Below are positions 27,125-33,756 of a DNA stretch of 64,000 bases, piece after piece. How positions within the stretch are numbered: the stretch's first letter is position 1; every line of letters begins with the position of its first letter. The notes beneath the pieces are model-generated. The model worked only from the letters and a program-made list of their open reading frames with translations. It had not been told where the DNA came from and did no database searches. The stretch lies in NCBI GenBank assembly GCA_050789445.1, contig JAILXR010000001.1:2418001-2482000 (forward strand), written 5' to 3'. Source of the stretch: JAWSVE01 sp050789445. Lineage in GTDB: Bacteria > Pseudomonadota > Gammaproteobacteria > Pseudomonadales > Cellvibrionaceae. The translations under genes and the position numbers were made by a program.

Positions 27125-27478
27125 AGCTATTCCTCATAACATGTTTAAACATTCGGTATCATCCACTTTTTTTAACAAGAAATATCTCAGATCGTCTGAC
27201 AAACTTTAGCGCAATAAAAATACTCACTTCGAATTTATAATTTTCATATGGAATTAAACTACTAACTTATACGAAACGGACAGGGATAAGCCCCATGCAA
27301 TGCTATTTAAAAGCAGAGGAATGTGCCCCCAAAAGCTATTGGATTTAAAAATCTAATTGTTCAAAAAAATTGGCATTAACGTCAGCAAGTGTTAAAGCCA
27401 TTCCTGAGCTAAAGCTGATAAGAAAGGAGACCCAATAGAAGCGCGGTTCTTACTTAAACTTCTTTTATATATTGCCTA
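27125..27478. other. Gene-free stretch
   Basis: About 350 bp with no supported ORF. There is an AACG...GTTA pair near 27375-27395 that faintly resembles a collapsed attC, but no stem supports it. It may mark the decayed downstream end of the cassette array. Confidence 0.3.
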
Positions 27479-28015
27479 TTAAAACGAAGACCCTGGTGTT
27501 TTTAAAAATTCAATTTCCTCCTCGCTTGATTCTCTCCCTAGAATATTGTTTCTATGTGGATAACGACCAAACCGCTCAATAATTTCTCTATGCTTTACTT
27601 CAAATTGATAATTAGCTTCGATGCCATTCCCTTCATATAATTTGAGCGCCATAGTATGTATTGTTATCGATTCACTGTGCATGTAAGGCATGTATAAAAA
27701 GCTGTTCTCAATAGCTGACAACTCTAAATTTGCCTTTGCAGAGACCGCTTCCTGAGATAAAGCCAACGCTAATGCGTCACTTGAAAATGACAATGGTAAG
27801 TCCCTGTATATATTTCTAGAGAATTGATCCAAAATAATTATTTCAGCTAGCCTGCCCTTTGCAGTTTCCCTCCATTCGTAAAGCTCACAATTCATAGCTT
27901 TTTTATGCAAACAAGAGAATCTCTCTTTTATCAGCTCGTCAAGATGGCAGTCTTTTTCCCACCATTGAGATGGCTCTATTTCTTGAAACCAAAAATTTAA
28001 TACCGTCTGATACAT
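27479..28015 (-). CDS. DUF924-family protein
   Basis: A 178-residue protein with the DUF924 layout. It begins TVLNFWFQEIEPSQWW, continues with GRLAEIIILDQFSRNIYRD and YMPYMHSESI, and ends with RFGRYPHRNNILGRES. The fold is all-helical and TPR-like; no activity is established. The frame is open further upstream to 28096, but ATG 28015 has AAGGGG at the right spacing and the family starts here. It lies directly downstream of a possible attC end (GTTATAT on its strand), so it may be the last cassette of the array. Confidence 0.82.
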   Translation of the reverse strand: MYQTVLNFWFQEIEPSQWWEKDCHLDELIKERFSCLHKKAMNCELYEWRETAKGRLAEIIILDQFSRNIYRDLPLSFSSDALALALSQEAVSAKANLELSAIENSFLYMPYMHSESITIHTMALKLYEGNGIEANYQFEVKHREIIERFGRYPHRNNILGRESSEEEIEFLKTPGSSF

Positions 28016-28030
28016 GGAAACCCCTTTTAC

Positions 28031-28131
28031 ATATAACGCCTGTAAAATGTGCCGAGTAGTCTCGCCTCTCTCTTTACGGAAAAAGGGCCTACTCAAAATC
28101 GGGAGAGTTCAGGATCGGACCTACGTTATTT
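28031..28131 (-). repeat. Possible degenerate attC site
   Basis: Terminal boxes ATATAAC (28031) and GTTATTT (28125) have the attC arrangement and sit between the 56-aa gene and the DUF924 gene, but the stem is weak (GAGTAG / CTACTC only). Treat as a candidate. Confidence 0.25.
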
Positions 28132-28217
28132 ACGAGTAATTTAAATGTGTAGTAAGAATTTTTATACTGCTTTTTTGTATATGACCAGCCATAGATATTT
28201 ATTAGCGTAACAGTGAT

Positions 28218-28388
28218 TTAGCCAGCTTCAGATTTCACCAAGAAAACAAAGGGTATTGCTAAAGGACCAAAAAGGCAAAATGCTATATCCCACAAAGGAG
28301 TTAGCTTAAGCTCTCTTTTTTTGGCAACGACATAACAAATACCAGCACCTACAATCCAAATCATTACAGGTATATAAATTGTGGCCAT
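28218..28388 (-). CDS. Small membrane protein (56 aa), cassette-borne
   Basis: A short gene with an excellent ribosome site (AAAGGAG, 5 bp before ATG 28388). The protein starts MATIYIPVMIWIVGAGICYV, has a charged loop KKRELKLTP and a second membrane segment DIAFCLFGPLAIPFVFLV. I do not recognise a family. The site and orientation fit the cassette series. The function is unknown. Confidence 0.6.
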   Translation of the reverse strand: MATIYIPVMIWIVGAGICYVVAKKRELKLTPLWDIAFCLFGPLAIPFVFLVKSEAG

Positions 28389-28422
28389 TTAGTATCTCCT
28401 TTCCTTATTTGTTTAACGAACC

Positions 28423-28484
28423 GCATAACGCCACAATACGTATTAGTAGTAGTTACATGTGAAATTGTCTTACTTTGTTAATGC
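28423..28484 (-). repeat. Probable attC site
   Basis: The ends GCATAAC and GTTAATGC are complementary and the inner CACAAT / ATTGT also pairs. It is short (62 bp) and the stem is weaker than in the sites further right. A 25-codon ORF ends inside its R'' box. Confidence 0.45.
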
Positions 28485-28555
28485 GATACAATAGAATTAA
28501 GATCACAACTGCGTTCAAGCATCCGCGCTCTAATTTTATTTTCTTTTTCACTCAT
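28478..28555 (-). CDS. Possible 25-aa cassette ORF
   Basis: A tiny ORF (MSEKENKIRARMLERSCDLN...) whose TAA lies within the attC R'' box, just as the larger cassette genes do. It has no clear ribosome site and could be the remnant of a longer cassette gene. Low confidence. Confidence 0.2.
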   Translation of the reverse strand: MSEKENKIRARMLERSCDLNSIVSH

Positions 28556-28631
28556 GAAAAATACTCATAATAAACCTGTAAAAATCCCCGCATATTATTT
28601 TAAAGTAATTTCATACTATTCACTAAAACTA

Positions 28632-28931
28632 TTACATTTTAGAGGTTTTATTTGCTAAGTAAGATAGAGCTTCTGCATCGTTGTTTATTTGCCTTTCAAT
28701 AATATTTATTAGCTCTTTTCTAGAAACAAAGGCCCATTTACCTGCACCAAAAGCAAACAAATATAAGCTAATAGCCCACGTTAAAATGGTTTTAGTATTA
28801 CTATATTCGATTCCCATAAAATCCAATACAATAATACAAGAAAACAGCACTAAAGATATTCCCGTTAAGATACTTGGGATCATTGTTTTTCTTTTTGCTT
28901 TAATAAATAAATCGATATCCTTGGGTTCCAT
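28632..28931 (-). CDS. Small membrane protein (99 aa), cassette-borne, unknown
   Basis: A 99-residue protein: a polar N-terminus (MEPKDIDLFIKAKRKTM), two membrane segments (~18-38 and ~45-65) and a polar C-terminal helix (FVSRKELINIIERQINNDAE). The ribosome site AGGAGAA precedes ATG 28931. No family is recognised. Its leader (28958-29090) is shared with the YdeI-like cassette further along. Its stop is 148 bp from the nearest attC box, farther than in the neighbouring cassettes. Confidence 0.6.
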   Translation of the reverse strand: MEPKDIDLFIKAKRKTMIPSILTGISLVLFSCIIVLDFMGIEYSNTKTILTWAISLYLFAFGAGKWAFVSRKELINIIERQINNDAEALSYLANKTSKM

Positions 28932-28957
28932 CTATATTCTCCTAGTTTTGATTAACA

Positions 28958-29090
28958 CATAACGAGCTTAGAAAAAATCTACATTCTATTTTAAGTTCGT
29001 ATTCTGCTGTCTAATTGAATATTAGGTCTATTTACGTTTGTTAATTTAATTTGAAAGCATTCTCCGCCTGATTTTTTTGACGAAAAAATT
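28958..29090 (-). repeat. Shared cassette leader, copy 1
   Basis: It matches 30254-30401 over its whole length with gaps. Strong blocks are CATAACGAG, GAAAAAA.CTACAT, AATATTAGGTCT, TTAATTTAATTTGA and TTTTTTTGACGAAAAA. It lies between an attC and the start of the 99-aa gene. Confidence 0.7.
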
Positions 29091-29148
29091 GCCGACAGTT
29101 TTTTGATAAATAAAGGTGCACAAAATTCTAAAGTCAATTTTTCTACAC

Positions 29149-29239
29149 CCTGAACGCCTCAAGCAGCGAATTTCGGACGTTTTAATGGCCTGTTTTTGAG
29201 GTCATTGCCCACAGTTTCGGCAGGCTTGGTTTATTATGT
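29149..29239 (-). repeat. attC site of the SMI1/KNR4 cassette
   Basis: End boxes CCTGAAC (29149) and ATTATGT (29233), with paired arms CTCAAGCAGCGAA.TTCGG and the CAGTTTCGGCAGGCTTGG side. It is closely related to the site at 30792 (shared GCGTTTTAATGGCCTG-type loop). The gene stop at 29234 is inside the R'' box. Confidence 0.8.
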
Positions 29240-29866
29240 GTTTGTTTCATTTTCAAGTTCACTGAGTGATTGATCCAGCCACAAGTTATACCAGCTTAAA
29301 AAAGTAGTTCTATTTTTTTGCCCAAAATACGGGTCAGGATAGATACCACCGCCGTGTCCTCTATCATCAACCCAAATATTCCCTTTTTCATGACCATTCA
29401 CGACCAAGTTTAATGTAATTCCGCAACCGTAGTTGCATATACGTAGAATTCCAGTTTCCCATTTTTCAGAAAAGTACTCTTTCTCATATTTCTCATATGC
29501 TGCTTCATCTTGTTCTTCTCCACTAAATTCCATATTCCATGGTTCTGTAAAGGGAAATGGTTCCGAGGGCTTTACAAGTTCTCCTGGACGTTTGTAATCA
29601 AGATCAGAAAACAGGCTATTTTCTAAAGTTTGGAGCCCATAATAAGGACCCACGCCTCCATTACCAATTTCTGCGATATAAGACCTATATTCTTCAGGAA
29701 GAGTAATCGAATTTTTTTCTTCAAAAGCACTAATTACACTATCGCTTAGCGGATCATTTAATCGATAGTTATGAGATGAAGATCCAAATAAATTACACTT
29801 TTTATCAAGCGCCTCTAGTTTAGATAGATTCTCTTTAATCAATTGAAGTTTTTCAGCAGTAGTCAT
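29234..29866 (-). CDS. SMI1/KNR4-family protein, cassette-borne
   Basis: A 210-residue protein with the SMI1/KNR4 core: ISAFEEKNSITLPEEYRSYI, GNGGVGPYYGLQTLEN, then RICNYGCGITLNLVVNGHEK and GNIWVDDRGHGGGIYPD. Bacterial members are often immunity proteins against contact-dependent or polymorphic toxins, but many are of unknown role. No toxin gene is beside it. ATG 29866 has only a weak ribosome site. The TAA stop overlaps the attC, marking it as a cassette gene. Confidence 0.85.
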   Translation of the reverse strand: MTTAEKLQLIKENLSKLEALDKKCNLFGSSSHNYRLNDPLSDSVISAFEEKNSITLPEEYRSYIAEIGNGGVGPYYGLQTLENSLFSDLDYKRPGELVKPSEPFPFTEPWNMEFSGEEQDEAAYEKYEKEYFSEKWETGILRICNYGCGITLNLVVNGHEKGNIWVDDRGHGGGIYPDPYFGQKNRTTFLSWYNLWLDQSLSELENETNT

Positions 29867-29875
29867 AGGTCTGAG

Positions 29876-29951
29876 CTCACATGATGCCCAAAGCAGCGGC
29901 GTGAAGTCTCACCACTTTTGCGCTGTGCAATTGTGATGCAACTTGTTATGC
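29876..29951 (-). repeat. attC site with a damaged core box
   Basis: The R'' box is normal (GTTATGC, 29945-29951), and the arms AAAGCAGCGGC and GCGCTGTGC pair partly. The other end reads ACATGATGCC, where GTT of the core (minus strand) has become ATC, so this end may no longer recombine. Confidence 0.55.
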
Positions 29952-29976
29952 GAATTTTGATAGCTACGTAAAAACA

Positions 29977-30231
29977 TTATTTTTTAGCTGAAGCTGGATG
30001 CGCCATTTTCATATAAACGCCACCTTGCTTAAGTTCCGTTAGCATTTGGTTTAATCTTTTCTGTTTTGTTGTTTCTTGTTTTGCCTGCTCAATCCAGCCA
30101 AGATAATCATTTTGTTGGTACGCTGGCCTCTCCCGATAATCATTCATCAACGAATTATCTTCTAGCGCATTCTTCACAAATGATGGCATTGGATGCCTAT
30201 CTCTTTGCAATTTAGAAAAATCTTTAGTCAT
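29977..30231 (-). CDS. YdeI/OmpD-associated-family C-terminal-like protein, cassette-borne
   Basis: An 84-residue protein resembling the C-terminal part of YdeI/OmpD-associated proteins, a family linked in Bacillus to protection from antimicrobial peptides: RDRHPMPSFVKNALEDNS, RPAYQQNDYLGWIEQAKQ, KRLNQMLTELKQGGVYMK. It lacks the N-terminal DUF1905-like half, so it is either a short variant or a truncated one. The ribosome site AAGATAGAAG precedes ATG 30231. Upstream lies the second copy of the shared leader. Confidence 0.72.
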   Translation of the reverse strand: MTKDFSKLQRDRHPMPSFVKNALEDNSLMNDYRERPAYQQNDYLGWIEQAKQETTKQKRLNQMLTELKQGGVYMKMAHPASAKK

Positions 30232-30253
30232 AGCTTCTATCTTGACTAAGTCG

Positions 30254-30401
30254 CATAACGAGTTTGCAGAAAAAACTACATATTATTTTTTAAGTTAAAA
30301 TGAACTCTAACTTTCGCGTCCCTACGTAAATATTAGGTCTGGTTTATGTCTACTAATTTAATTTGAGGACACTTTCCGCACGATTTTTTTGACGAAAAAG
30401 T
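30254..30401 (-). repeat. Shared cassette leader, copy 2
   Basis: Related to 28958-29090 (see that entry). In both places the repeat fills the gap between the preceding attC core and the cassette start codon. On the minus strand it ends with CTCGTTATG, which itself resembles an attC core box, so it may be a gene-less cassette or an internal promoter segment. Confidence 0.7.
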
Positions 30402-30422
30402 TATCTTCAAGTTTTCCTAAAG

Positions 30423-30489
30423 TCTCAACGCCGCAAACACCGGTGTGAAGCAACGCGTAGCGAGTCCCTGCTGCCTAGCCTTGTTATGC
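30423..30489 (-). repeat. attC site
   Basis: End boxes TCTCAAC (30423) and GTTATGC (30483). The loop GTGAAGCAACGCGTAGCGAG matches the loop of the sites at 31330 and 32350 in type. Arm pairing is modest. The stop of the 98-aa gene (30484) lies in the R'' box. Confidence 0.7.
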
Positions 30490-30780
30490 ATTAATTTGTC
30501 CCCACTTTTTTTTACGATGTATGTAACCTTCTAAACTGCCAGAGTCCGAAATTCGCAACAAACTATAAAGTGAACCAGAACCAGCCGCTACTTCATAGGA
30601 TTTGTACAACTCATTTATCATCCACTTTATCGCACCAAACAATTCACTTGATTTAGGTAACTCTTTTAAAAGCTCATTTAAAGTTTCAACGCTATCATCT
30701 ACGCTCTCGCCCATTTCTTCTGGATAATTGAACGCTTCGATTGCTTGTTGGAGAATTGAACTATCAGATTTACTTTCCAT
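30484..30780 (-). CDS. Cassette-borne protein of unknown function (98 aa)
   Basis: A 98-residue soluble, acidic, helical protein (SSILQQAIEAFNYPEEMGES, then ELPKSSELFGAIKWMINELY) ending in a basic stretch HRKKKWGQINA. I recognise no family. The TGGTGA stretch before ATG 30780 is a possible ribosome site. The TAA stop is inside the attC. Confidence 0.6.
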   Translation of the reverse strand: MESKSDSSILQQAIEAFNYPEEMGESVDDSVETLNELLKELPKSSELFGAIKWMINELYKSYEVAAGSGSLYSLLRISDSGSLEGYIHRKKKWGQINA

Positions 30781-30791
30781 TTTTCACCAAA

Positions 30792-30884
30792 TCTTAACGC
30801 CCCAAGCAGCAGAAAAGTGGGCGTTTTAATGGCCTGCTTTTCAAGGCCATTGCCCACGTTTTCTGCTGGCTTGGTTTGTTATGC
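30792..30884 (-). repeat. attC site, strong hairpin
   Basis: End boxes TCTTAAC (30792) and GTTATGC (30878). The arms CCAAGCAGCAGAAAAGTGGGC and its near-complement GCCCACGTTTTCTGCTGG pair almost fully, with a single extra base on one side, as expected for folded attC recombination. The stop of the next gene (30879) is inside the R'' box. Confidence 0.9.
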
Positions 30885-31319
30885 ATTTGGATAGTTTTCC
30901 GATTTTATTTGTTCAAGATCTTCTTTCAACATATTATAAAATTCCTTGACGTCCAGTTCTTCTCCGTCTTCAACTCGTTTAGATATCATTGTTTGTGGGA
31001 ATATTATAAGGATTGTTTCTTTGTACCTTAGGCATGCATCCTTTCCATATTCATCCTCTACAATCCACCAATCATAGTCAGGGGTATTCTCAATAAACAT
31101 TTTTCCAAATACTATACCTAGTGATTGTAATTCTTGAGTATTGGAAGCCGGTACATCATTCGAATCAATTATTTTTTGAAGCCTAGATAAGTCCGCTAGG
31201 GTTCCATCCATTTCTTCTCCGAGCACATCTTTTGAGATTTGATTTCCAAGTAACCACATTTTCGCAATATATGTAGTCCACTCATCATCGGGTGCTGAAA
31301 TTATTTGCTCCATGCTCAT
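30879..31319 (-). CDS. DUF3806-like protein, cassette-borne
   Basis: A 146-residue soluble protein with the DUF3806 pattern in its C-terminal half: DYDWWIVEDEYGKDACLRYK, then ETILIIFPQTMISKRVEDGE and a closing helix EFYNMLKEDLEQI. The function is unknown. A ribosome site (AAAGAG) precedes ATG 31319, only a few bases from the attC core. The stop overlaps its own attC. Confidence 0.72.
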   Translation of the reverse strand: MSMEQIISAPDDEWTTYIAKMWLLGNQISKDVLGEEMDGTLADLSRLQKIIDSNDVPASNTQELQSLGIVFGKMFIENTPDYDWWIVEDEYGKDACLRYKETILIIFPQTMISKRVEDGEELDVKEFYNMLKEDLEQIKSENYPNA

Positions 31320-31329
31320 TACTCTTTAT

Positions 31330-31416
31330 GCATAACGCCCAGGGCAGAGGCAGCTGAAACGAAGTGTAAGCTGTCCTGCCGTGTTTTTTACGGCAAACTG
31401 CCCCTGTTTGTTAGGT
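31330..31416 (-). repeat. attC site
   Basis: End boxes GCATAAC (31330) and GTTAGGT (31410, a full GTTRRRY match). Arms CAGGGCAG and CTGCCCCTG pair. The loop carries CTGAAACGAAGTGTAAG, a motif common in attC loops. Confidence 0.85.
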
Positions 31417-31767
31417 GCAATTTGCAAGTTTATGTTCTAGCTGTTTTATATGGACAGCTCTCGCCAGCCCTTCACCGCCTGAAGTTGCGCAGGTAGCACA
31501 CCAACGAGCGCGCTCTATTGCTTTAGCAAGCATCAACTTCGATATTTCAGCGCTTGCATTTGCCGAATATTTTTCTAGAACCAACGCACCAAAGTCTCTA
31601 TCTTGTGGCCAAGGTAATTTTTCTGCCTCTGCTTCAAATTTTTGGTAGAGGCTTTCTACTACGACGGGGCTATTTCTTGATGCAATGTCGCTTGCAAGCG
31701 CTTCTATTTCAAGAAGATCAAATCCCTTCCCGCGCAACTTTTCTTTGGTATCCGCGTAAATATCCAA
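31411..31767 (-). CDS. Cassette-borne protein of unknown function (118 aa)
   Basis: A 118-residue helical protein (KEKLRGKGFDLLEIEALASD, EAEKLPWPQDRDFGALVLEK) with a short Cys pair in RWCATCATSGGEG. I recognise no domain. The only usable start appears to be TTG 31767, 6 bp after the attC core with no ribosome site, a compact layout often seen in integron cassettes. The stop lies inside its own attC. Confidence 0.6.
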   Translation of the reverse strand: MDIYADTKEKLRGKGFDLLEIEALASDIASRNSPVVVESLYQKFEAEAEKLPWPQDRDFGALVLEKYSANASAEISKLMLAKAIERARWCATCATSGGEGLARAVHIKQLEHKLANCT

Positions 31768-31773
31768 GATGAC

Positions 31774-31884
31774 ACCTAACGCCGCGGTAAGCTGCGGCTA
31801 TGTAGTTGATTGTGTTGTGGCAGCGTAGCGACCGCCACATAAACAAGCGACGGAATAGCCGTCAGCTTGACCGCTTGGTTATAC
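31774..31884 (-). repeat. attC site, long stem
   Basis: End boxes ACCTAAC (31774) and GTTATAC (31878). CGCGGTAAGCTGCGGCTAT pairs with ATAGCCGTCAGCTTGACCGC apart from single unpaired bases. At 111 bp it is longer than its neighbours. Confidence 0.88.
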
Positions 31885-32328
31885 GCCATATGCCTTTTTA
31901 GCACTACTGATTTGACTTGCCTCGGTAGTACCCTTGACCATGTAATAAGCTGGCGCGATGATTGGTGTTACAGACGTTACACTAACTACTATGAAGCCAT
32001 TTACCTTGAAGGTAGTGCCAACAACTGGCTTTACCAATGACATAAAAACTGCGAAGTCTGACGAACTGGATGGTACGTAACGAGCCTGCCCTTTTAGCTT
32101 GAACCCCTTTTGCTTAAATACGTGAACGAAACTGACACAAACGTTTGGATTTGCCGTAACATTTTCCACGCTTTCTGGGGATGCGATATTTGCTATAACT
32201 AACTCAGCTTGCTCACTGACAGTGAAGACTTCCTTTGGAGAGCAATTGGGCTCACCTTTTTTATTGGAAGTAGCTAACCAACATAGAACACTTTCAGAGA
32301 TCGAATCTTTTACATCTTCTGTTAGCAC
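31879..32328 (-). CDS. Pyridoxamine 5'-phosphate oxidase-fold protein, cassette-borne
   Basis: A 149-residue split-barrel flavin-binding-type protein: VLCWLATSNKKGEPNCSPKE, LVIANIASPESVENVTANPN, VCVSFVHVFKQKGFKLKGQA. The fold binds FMN or F420 and includes flavin reductases and small oxidoreductases; no substrate can be named. The start seems to be GTG 32328. The TAA stop overlaps the attC box GTTATAC. Confidence 0.8.
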   Translation of the reverse strand: MLTEDVKDSISESVLCWLATSNKKGEPNCSPKEVFTVSEQAELVIANIASPESVENVTANPNVCVSFVHVFKQKGFKLKGQARYVPSSSSDFAVFMSLVKPVVGTTFKVNGFIVVSVTSVTPIIAPAYYMVKGTTEASQISSAKKAYGV

Positions 32329-32349
32329 TTAACTCAATTCCTTGATTGC

Positions 32350-32418
32350 GTATAACGCCGCCATAATTTGCCGACTGAAGCGAAGCGTAAGGCGGTCAAA
32401 TTGATGGCTTTGTTAGCT
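32350..32418 (-). repeat. attC site
   Basis: End boxes GTATAAC (32350) and GTTAGCT (32412). The arms GCCATAATTTGCC and GGTCAAATTGATGGC pair, and the loop CTGAAGCGAAGCGTAAGG resembles that of the site at 31330. Confidence 0.85.
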
Positions 32419-32805
32419 GTAGTATTGCTTGAATTCATCTGATGGCTCACGATCAGAATAAATATAGACTGAGTTACCAATAGGGTCTATTACCGAAAAC
32501 CCCCTGTCACCCCAAGGATGATCTTCAAGTGGCATTGCCGCACTAAGCCCCGATTTAGATAGCCTTTGATATTCTGAATCTACGTCATCAACTTTGAAAT
32601 TAAGCATGACTCCTTCACCACCAAAAACAGTCATGCCTTCTTGTGGCTGAATAAAGCTAATCTCAGGGCCATCTTGATTGATTTTCAAGGTCACGTACCA
32701 GCCGCAATCAAAAATAGCTTTTGACGCAAAGTACTTTAAATAAAACTCTCTGCATTCATCTACTTTAGTTGTGCAAAAGCAGGTTGATAATTCATTTGTT
32801 TTCAT
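32413..32805 (-). CDS. VOC-family protein, cassette-borne (first cassette)
   Basis: A 130-residue glyoxalase/bleomycin-resistance fold protein: STCFCTTKVDECREFYLKYF, FGGEGVMLNFKVDDVDSEYQ, ending with GFSVIDPIGNSVYIYS. This is a typical antibiotic-binding or small-molecule VOC relative; the ligand is unknown. ATG 32805 is preferred because GGAGG stands 7 bp upstream; the in-frame ATG at 32817 would place that site inside the gene. It is the most upstream cassette seen and its stop overlaps its attC. Confidence 0.82.
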   Translation of the reverse strand: MKTNELSTCFCTTKVDECREFYLKYFASKAIFDCGWYVTLKINQDGPEISFIQPQEGMTVFGGEGVMLNFKVDDVDSEYQRLSKSGLSAAMPLEDHPWGDRGFSVIDPIGNSVYIYSDREPSDEFKQYYS

Positions 32806-32850
32806 TCGATCCTCCATTTTTGGTAGAACAGCTAACGCTTATTATAACGG

Positions 32851-33164
32851 CGCAGCGGTATAACCCCACTTACACCGCCGTGGCGGGTTAATGTTCGTAT
32901 TTCGTAGTTTTGCAGCCTTAGCGGTGTAACACGCAATTCTTACAGCTCCAAAATCTCTCTTATCTTTTTGTTTTTCTAGAAGTTATTTCTTTTGTAAATA
33001 CTGATCCGTAATTATGAAGCCGTAGTAGGTTTATTACGGATTTTGAGCATTAAACCGTCTTAGCGGGATAATGTCGAGAGAATGGCGCGACACAGGCTTT
33101 TAACTGTTTGAATTTATTTGAGTTTTTAAAGTTACGCAATTAACTTGCAGGTTATACCGCTGCG
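32851..33164. repeat. Non-coding element bounded by 15-bp inverted repeats
   Basis: CGCAGCGGTATAACC (32851-32865) is an exact inverted copy of GGTTATACCGCTGCG (33150-33164). Inside are near-palindromic units of the same type: ACACCGCCGTGGCGGGTTAATG-like at 32873 (key part CCGCC-GT-GGCGG), TTAGCGGTGTAAC at 32918, CATTAAACCG...GCGGGATAATG at 33049, and CCGTAAT...ATTACGG at 33006. There is no ORF. The 440-bp gap 32818-33258 is otherwise empty. It is MITE-like or an unusual integron-associated structure. Confidence 0.6.
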
Positions 33165-33258
33165 GCTTGTTTTTGTTCACTCTACTTCAACTGTACTCTC
33201 ATACAGTTTTGATTTTTTTAATGGGTACTCGACATATGATGAGTGAAAAATTTAATTT

Positions 33259-33756
33259 TTAGGATAATTCAAAACCCTCATCCGAATTTTTCATCTCGTG
33301 AGCTAGCAACCATTTTTTTCTTGGTAAACCGCCACCATAACCAGTCAAACTTCCATTCGCTCCGATCACGCGATGGCACGGGACTATAATTGAGATTGGA
33401 TTTTTTCCGTTTGCTAAACCAACCGCTCTCATCGCTTTTGGTGATTTTATTTTTTCAGCGATTGTTTTGTAGCTGACTGTTTCACCATAAGGAATGGCGT
33501 TAAGCGCTCTCCACACATTTTTTTGAAAATCTGTGCCTTGCATGCTCACATCAACATTGAACTCTTTCAGCTCGGAAGAAAAATAGGCGCGCAATTGCTC
33601 AATGACTGATTTGAATGGCGCTTTACTTTCTTTCCAATGATCTTCAATTTTTTTACTGTATTTTTCTTCATCCAAATACAATCCCGTTAAACAATTACCA
33701 TCACTGACTAATAATATGGGGTCAACTGGACTTTTTATTATTGTGTAATACATCAT
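33259..33756 (-). CDS. ogt: Methylated-DNA-[protein]-cysteine S-methyltransferase
   Basis: A 165-residue suicide repair protein that removes methyl groups from O6-methylguanine. The active site IVPCHRVIGANGSLTGYGGG carries the acceptor Cys, and the DNA-binding helix segment IPYGETVSYKTIAEKI precedes it. The start abuts the stop of the Ada/AlkA-type gene with no gap, so the two form one alkylation-repair operon. It sits directly upstream of the cassette array, where an integrase would be expected. Confidence 0.93.
   Translation of the reverse strand: MMYYTIIKSPVDPILLVSDGNCLTGLYLDEEKYSKKIEDHWKESKAPFKSVIEQLRAYFSSELKEFNVDVSMQGTDFQKNVWRALNAIPYGETVSYKTIAEKIKSPKAMRAVGLANGKNPISIIVPCHRVIGANGSLTGYGGGLPRKKWLLAHEMKNSDEGFELS

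Larger units (their letters stand above)
28423..32836 (-). mobile_element. Integron gene-cassette array without integrase (CALIN-type)
   Basis: Eight to nine minus-strand small genes alternate with imperfect inverted repeats that carry attC end boxes (RYYYAAC ... GTTRRRY). In at least six cases the gene's TAA stop lies inside the R'' box of its own attC, the layout expected of integron cassettes. The strongest sites are at 29149, 30792, 31330, 31774 and 32350. On this orientation the integrase and attI should lie at higher coordinates, but there the next genes are ogt and an Ada/AlkA fusion, so no integrase is present in the window. The downstream limit is unclear; it may reach the DUF924 gene. 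Confidence 0.85.

Noticed and set aside
27125..27478. Extension of the cassette array to the DUF7010-like and MAPEG genes
   Set aside because: The genes have the right strand and style, but no attC boxes with paired arms are seen between them.
28423..32836. CRISPR array
   Set aside because: The repeats are unequal in length, diverged and separated by genes; they do not have the regular repeat-spacer pattern.
32830..32893. Extra attC or attI upstream of the first cassette
   Set aside because: An AGCTAAC box is present (core on the minus strand), so some recombination site must have been here, but no convincing partner arm can be chosen between 32887 and 33151.
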